Source: Maritimibacter dapengensis
GTDB lineage: Bacteria > Pseudomonadota > Alphaproteobacteria > Rhodobacterales > Rhodobacteraceae
Length of the DNA stretch: 64,000 nucleotides
Assembly (NCBI RefSeq): GCF_019218265.1
Contig: NZ_JAHUZE010000006.1
Location: 22,023-86,022 of the forward strand
Direction of reading: 5' to 3'
The notes under the pieces are model-generated. The model was given only the letters and a program-made list of their open reading frames with translations, did no database searches and had not been told where the DNA came from. Made by a program: the position numbers and the translations under genes. Position 1 is the first letter of the stretch. Each line of letters begins with the position of its first letter. Shown in pieces: positions 60,305 through 64,000 of the stretch.

Positions 60305-60907
60305 TTGAGACAGGCGGAACACATTTTGATTGAGCTGAAAATCGAACTTGTTGGCATCAAACCACCCATCTGGCGCCGGATCCTCGTGCCGAATGACATC
60401 AGCTTGGACATCCTGCATTCCGTTCTCCAGGGCGCTATGCCTTGGCAAGACTATCATTTGCATGAATTCGAGATTGGCGAAGACAGGTTCGAGGCCCGCG
60501 ACGAAAGTGACGACAGCTGGGACCCAAACGATGGCCGGAAGGACGAAAAGAGCTTTACTCTTGGCGAGCTGGTCAAGAAAGGCAATCAGTTCATATACAC
60601 TTATGATTTCGGCGATGGTTGGCGGCACCTCGTCACTGTCGAGAAGGTTGGCAAACCAACCGGAAGGCCAGATCAGGACTTTCCTGCCTGTGTGGCCGGA
60701 GAGCGCGCATGTCCGCCAGAGGATAGTGGCGGGCCCTATTCCTACGAAGAATTTCTCGACGCGCTGACCGACAAACACCACCCGGAGCATCGCGCTACAA
60801 AGCAATGGGCCGGCGCGTTCGAACCGGAAGTGTTTAGCGTGCAGCAAGCCAATGCTGCCGTCGGTGCGATGTTTGTTTGGGCGAAAGAGCGCAGCCGTCT
60901 AAAGTGA
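60305..60907 (+). CDS. pRiA4b ORF-3 family protein
   Basis: A protein of up to 200 residues with the plasmid pRiA4b ORF-3 domain: IELVGIKPPIWRRILVPND, MPWQDYHLHEFEI, FIYTYDFGDGWRHLVTVEK and GERACPPEDSGGPYSYEEF. Function is unknown; the family is frequent on plasmids and near defence genes. No ATG is available: TTG 60305 or TTG 60326 must serve. Confidence 0.85.
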   Translation: MRQAEHILIELKIELVGIKPPIWRRILVPNDISLDILHSVLQGAMPWQDYHLHEFEIGEDRFEARDESDDSWDPNDGRKDEKSFTLGELVKKGNQFIYTYDFGDGWRHLVTVEKVGKPTGRPDQDFPACVAGERACPPEDSGGPYSYEEFLDALTDKHHPEHRATKQWAGAFEPEVFSVQQANAAVGAMFVWAKERSRLK

Positions 60908-60985
60908 AACCTGAAGCTGGTTTGGCGCATGATCCATATGGCGAACCTCGCAACCATTTTGAAGAACTGAGATCGAGGTACCGAC

Positions 60986-62245
60986 GTGGCTACAAGATCG
61001 ACCATCATGCCGCCGTTGGTGAAAGCATGGGTGGATCAATTCGAAGAAGCGGACCGGGCGGATGCTGCGATCCTCGCGTCCCTCATCCGGCTTGTCCCTG
61101 GTGATGCTTTTCGCCGCGATTTGACGCGGGTCCTTGAAGACCGCCTGAGGATCGGTCCCAACCCCGTGGCGCTTTACAACGAAACAGAGCGTAAGAAATG
61201 GAAAGGGCAACCCAACCGTTTGTTTCCCGAGACGTCCCGCGCGAGTAAAATGCAAAAAGGGAAGAAGACTGTGCGCGCATATGGCCGCGTCGGACCGCCG
61301 CTGGTGCCTCGTCAGCGACAGGTCGCCGAAGAAATAGGCAGTGAAGGGGTTGTCGCCAACGTCCTGACCCAGTTGCACAAGCGCCATCGAAAGTCGATCC
61401 TTCTCAACCCTGGGGCCGACATCATTCGCGAGAAGCGCGTGCGCCGGTTCGTTCTGGTAACGGACTTCATCGGAAGCGGAGATCGCGTCATCGACTATCT
61501 CAATGCCGCATGGAGGCTGCGGACAGTGCGCAGCTGGTGGTCGAGGCGCAGTCATTCCGGCCTTTGTTTCGAAGTGGTGGCCTACGCAGGGACAGAAGCT
61601 GGGGTCGATCGCGTAAAGGATCACGCCTCATCGCCCACCGTCAGCTTGGTGACACGATGCCCAACAATTCAATCGGTCTTTCCCCGAGGAAAAGTCAGGC
61701 GGATGGAAGAGCTGTGTCGTCAATATGCGCCACCAGGGTCCAAACCCCTGGGCTATGGCGAAGTCGGGGCGCTTTTGGCGTTTGATCACGGCATGCCGAA
61801 CAATGCACCTTCGATGTTCTGGAAGGATGCAAGAAGATGGTCGGCGCTGGTACCGGAGCGATCATCCAGTACAGCTGGTTCCCCCTACCAAGAACCGCAC
61901 ACGCCAAAGAAAGAAAGAGCGCGTATTGAAGCGTCTGCCAAGGCGTCGGACACCGGGGCAATTCTGCGCCCGACGAGCTTGGAAACGATCATACTGTCTG
62001 CACTGCGCCGATCTCCCCGTCATTCCGAAGCGATATCGGGTCGTCTCGGCATGAACATCGATGATGTGTCCGAAATCCTTGACCGCTTGAAAGGTTGGGG
62101 TTGGATAAACGCGTCGCATCAACTGACCGAACGAGGGCGGATGGTTGCGTCACGACTGATCCGCCAGGACCGCAAGAGCCCCCTTCCCCAAGGCGACGAC
62201 ACGATGTACTTTCCGAATGCGTTGAGAGCGCCACGCGATGTCTAG
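60986..62245 (+). CDS. Retron-associated PRTase-like/winged-helix protein
   Basis: A 419-residue protein. The middle has a phosphoribosyltransferase-type nucleotide loop, RRFVLVTDFIGSGDRVIDYLN (around residues 154-173), and the C-terminal part a winged helix (SLETIILSALRRSPRHSEAI, then LDRLKGWGWINASHQLTERG). This pairing with a downstream retron reverse transcriptase matches a known retron class in which the PRTase-like protein is the effector; I recall the class from the retron survey literature but do not rely on its number. GTG 60986 follows GAGGT. Confidence 0.75.
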   Translation: MATRSTIMPPLVKAWVDQFEEADRADAAILASLIRLVPGDAFRRDLTRVLEDRLRIGPNPVALYNETERKKWKGQPNRLFPETSRASKMQKGKKTVRAYGRVGPPLVPRQRQVAEEIGSEGVVANVLTQLHKRHRKSILLNPGADIIREKRVRRFVLVTDFIGSGDRVIDYLNAAWRLRTVRSWWSRRSHSGLCFEVVAYAGTEAGVDRVKDHASSPTVSLVTRCPTIQSVFPRGKVRRMEELCRQYAPPGSKPLGYGEVGALLAFDHGMPNNAPSMFWKDARRWSALVPERSSSTAGSPYQEPHTPKKERARIEASAKASDTGAILRPTSLETIILSALRRSPRHSEAISGRLGMNIDDVSEILDRLKGWGWINASHQLTERGRMVASRLIRQDRKSPLPQGDDTMYFPNALRAPRDV

Positions 62246-62444
62246 TGGTTGCCGGGGTAACGACCGGCACCGTTGGTGTCACGTCCTGCCCGCAGGAGGT
62301 GATGCCTGGGCCGTCGATTGCGATGGGCTCACGGTCAAGCTTTCGCTTGATGCTCAACTTGATCGAACCGCACGACCTTGCGGTCGCCGCAGCGGTAGGC
62401 TGACTTGCGATCCGATCAAGCTCACCCTGAAGGGTGGATAGTAG
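62246..62444 (+). ncRNA. Candidate retron msr-msd region
   Basis: The 199 bases between effector and reverse transcriptase form several stems: GCCGG/CCGGC (62251-62268), CAC-G-TCCTGC/GCAGGA-G-GTG (near 62281-62300), TCAAGC/GCTTGA (62335-62350), CGACC/GGTCG (62373-62386), and a long-range pair TTGATCG (62358-62364) with CGATCAA (62413-62419). Retron RNAs are normally encoded right upstream of the RT. The branching G and exact ends are not assigned. Confidence 0.5.
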
Positions 62445-63623
62445 ATGCGAACGTGGAACTCTCAACGCTACTTCGCCGAGGGCCTTGCGGCAGGAGTGGA
62501 TGAATCCATCCTCAAAAATGCAGTTGCGACAGCTGAACACACGTTGCGGCAGGCAAATCCAGGCCCGCCGATCCTGACCCTTGGCCATCTGGGGCATTTG
62601 GCGGGCGTTGATGTTGGTATTTTGAAAGCATATGCCTCAAGGCGGGATGCGGACCCTTATCGGGAGTTCTCGATCCGCAAGCGCCCGATCCCGGGCCAAC
62701 CTCCGCGCTATCGGACAATCGCCGTGCCTGAGCCGCCCTTGCTGAGAGTCCAGACTTGGATCGCGTCCGAAGTCCTGCGCCATGCACCCTGCCACTCGGC
62801 GAGCACGGCGTTTGCACCAGGGTCTCGGTTGGCCCAGGCCGCGGCGCGCCACTGCCGCGCAGTTTGGATGGTCAAGATTGATCTGCGGAACTTCTTCGAA
62901 TCGCTGACCGAAATCGACGTGCATCGGGTGTTTTTGGAGCGGGGCTACCAGCCGCTGGTCGCGTTTGAGCTTGCGCGCTTGTGCACCCGTCTCCGCGACA
63001 AACATCGCAACGATACTGCTGTCTTGCCTCAGCGACGAACGCCCAGATTTCGGCACTCATCCTTGACATCGCTTTATCCACGAGACCTGTTTGGCGTTTT
63101 GCCGCAAGGCGCACCAACCAGTCCAATGTTGGCCAATCTCGCAGTGCGCGACCTAGATGAAAGACTGACTGCTATCGCGAAGACCTACGGCGTCCGATAC
63201 TCGCGCTATGCAGACGATCTCACCTTTTCAACGACACGAAAGTCGTTTGGAAGATCCCGCGCACATGATCTGATAGGGCGAGTGTATGAGATCCTGGCTG
63301 CTCGAGGACTGGCGCCGAACCAATCCAAGACGACGATTGTTTCTCCGGGAGCACGGAAAGTCGTGCTCGGCCTTTTGGTGGACGGAGACACGCCGAAGCT
63401 GACACGCGATTTCCGCTCGCGGCTTCGAAAGCACCTGTATCACATAAGCGCTCCCGATCAGGGGCCGGTTCAACATGCAGCGCGGCGCGGATTCGCCTCC
63501 GTTGAAGGCCTCCGCCAACATCTGTTGGGTCTGATCGCGTTCGCCGGTCAGATCGATCCAGTCTATGCGGCGAAATGTCGGGCGATTTTAGACTCGTCAG
63601 ATTGGTCGCAGACAAGGAGGTGA
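62445..63623 (+). CDS. Retron-type reverse transcriptase
   Basis: A 392-residue RT. Catalytic residues are Asp146 (VKIDLRNFF) and YADD at 255-258. The retron hallmarks GVLPQGAPTSPMLANL and VVLGLLVDG are present. It has no maturase or endonuclease domain, so a group II intron is unlikely. With the upstream PRTase-like protein and the candidate msr-msd RNA it makes a tripartite anti-phage retron. Confidence 0.9.
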   Translation: MRTWNSQRYFAEGLAAGVDESILKNAVATAEHTLRQANPGPPILTLGHLGHLAGVDVGILKAYASRRDADPYREFSIRKRPIPGQPPRYRTIAVPEPPLLRVQTWIASEVLRHAPCHSASTAFAPGSRLAQAAARHCRAVWMVKIDLRNFFESLTEIDVHRVFLERGYQPLVAFELARLCTRLRDKHRNDTAVLPQRRTPRFRHSSLTSLYPRDLFGVLPQGAPTSPMLANLAVRDLDERLTAIAKTYGVRYSRYADDLTFSTTRKSFGRSRAHDLIGRVYEILAARGLAPNQSKTTIVSPGARKVVLGLLVDGDTPKLTRDFRSRLRKHLYHISAPDQGPVQHAARRGFASVEGLRQHLLGLIAFAGQIDPVYAAKCRAILDSSDWSQTRR

Positions 63624-64000
63624 ATTTAATCTGTCCGATGGGCGTCTTCTACCTACGGATTTTAATCAATTTGGAGAAGCTTCTGAGCTCAAATCACCGC
63701 CGGAGAACCTAGAAGGTCTTTCCAGCCTGAGATCGCACTGATTTTGAACCGGTCCTGTGAATTAAGTGTCGGCCTTCTACGTTGCTCCAGTATCTCTGAA
63801 ATCCCAGTCTCTTCATCAGACTGTTCGGGCCGACTATAACACCGCGCGTTTGGCCAAATAGGTGCAGACCGCGCAGGCTACTGTCACTGTACCCTAATTA
63901 ATCAGATTCTGCGGATTGGAAGCGTTTTCGGCAGATTCTGTACCCTTAATTGCAATATATCCACAGGGCGCTGCGTCAGTGGCTGACACAGCTTTGGCGC
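63624..64000. other. Right-end region with direct repeats, no gene seen
   Basis: About 377 bases without a supportable gene. CAGATTCTG occurs at 63903-63911 and 63932-63940, next to TGTACCCTAATTAA (63889) and TGTACCCTTAATTG (63939). The AT-rich repeats could be the edge of another mobile unit beyond the window. Confidence 0.45.

Noticed and set aside
62445..63623. Group II intron reverse transcriptase
   Set aside because: No maturase or endonuclease domain and no domain V/VI-like RNA downstream; retron motifs and neighbour fit better.

Overview
The window looks like part of a large conjugative element (a plasmid or ICE) from an alphaproteobacterium, most likely Rhodobacterales. That placement rests on the high-GC codon use, many ATGA or GTGA start/stop overlaps, a VirB/VirD4 apparatus with VirC1/VirC2-like partners, and the plasmid family set DUF736, DUF6878, DUF6915, DUF2493, Toprim protein and methylase/strawberry-notch helicase. 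I see no rRNA, tRNA, CRISPR array, integrase or replication initiator, so plasmid and ICE cannot be told apart here.

Layout. (1) 1-6763: a metal and envelope cargo block. PCuAC-like chaperone, DsbA-like, DsbB and SCO1 genes run leftward. A MerR regulator, YnfA, CcdA, a transglutaminase-like protein, a CDF efflux pump, an ICMT-like methyltransferase and an L,D-transpeptidase run rightward. Four promoters in the block have the 19-bp spacer and central dyad of MerR-activated promoters, so it behaves as one regulon. (2) 6928-21461: an HTH protein, a secreted protein, a ParDE module, then a virB operon (B1-like, B2, B3, B4, lipoprotein, second transglycosylase, B5, B8, B9, B10, B11, small periplasmic protein, B6). 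(3) 21576-26780: a mer operon (merR, merT, merP, three small Cys-Cys membrane proteins, merA, a second flavoprotein, a second ynfA). (4) 27006-33791: VirD4, VirD2-like relaxase and MobC, a hairpin-rich intergenic region that is a good oriT candidate, then VirC1- and VirC2-like genes. (5) 33953-41174: a Fic protein, a dense accessory locus at 35713-40714, and a WGR-domain protein. (6) 41259-55319: element core genes interrupted by an IS481-type insertion, an AbiE module and a RES-Xre module. (7) 55434-59213: a Tn3-family transposon that cuts a DUF736-like gene. (8) 60305-63623: a pRiA4b ORF-3 homologue and a retron-type reverse transcriptase with a phosphoribosyltransferase-like/winged-helix partner.

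The most interesting locus is 35713-40714. A rightward operon encodes an acyl-carrier-protein-like protein, an XRE regulator, an ImmA/IrrE-type Zn peptidase whose C-terminus looks like a chagasin (I42) inhibitor of papain-like proteases, a cytosolic papain-like C1 peptidase, and a thymidylate-synthase-like protein. It converges on a leftward pair encoding a uracil-DNA-glycosylase-like protein and a MazG-like nucleotide pyrophosphohydrolase. The protease and inhibitor are adjacent, and the three other enzymes all point to nucleotides or modified bases. I infer a defence or conflict system that couples nucleotide surveillance to a regulated cytosolic protease; I know of no named system with this composition.

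Other notable points are an 84-bp palindromic element inserted in frame into the helicase gene with a 9-bp direct repeat, a CG-repeat frameshift in the DUF6878 gene, and near-identical promoters for the secreted-protein gene and the virB operon.
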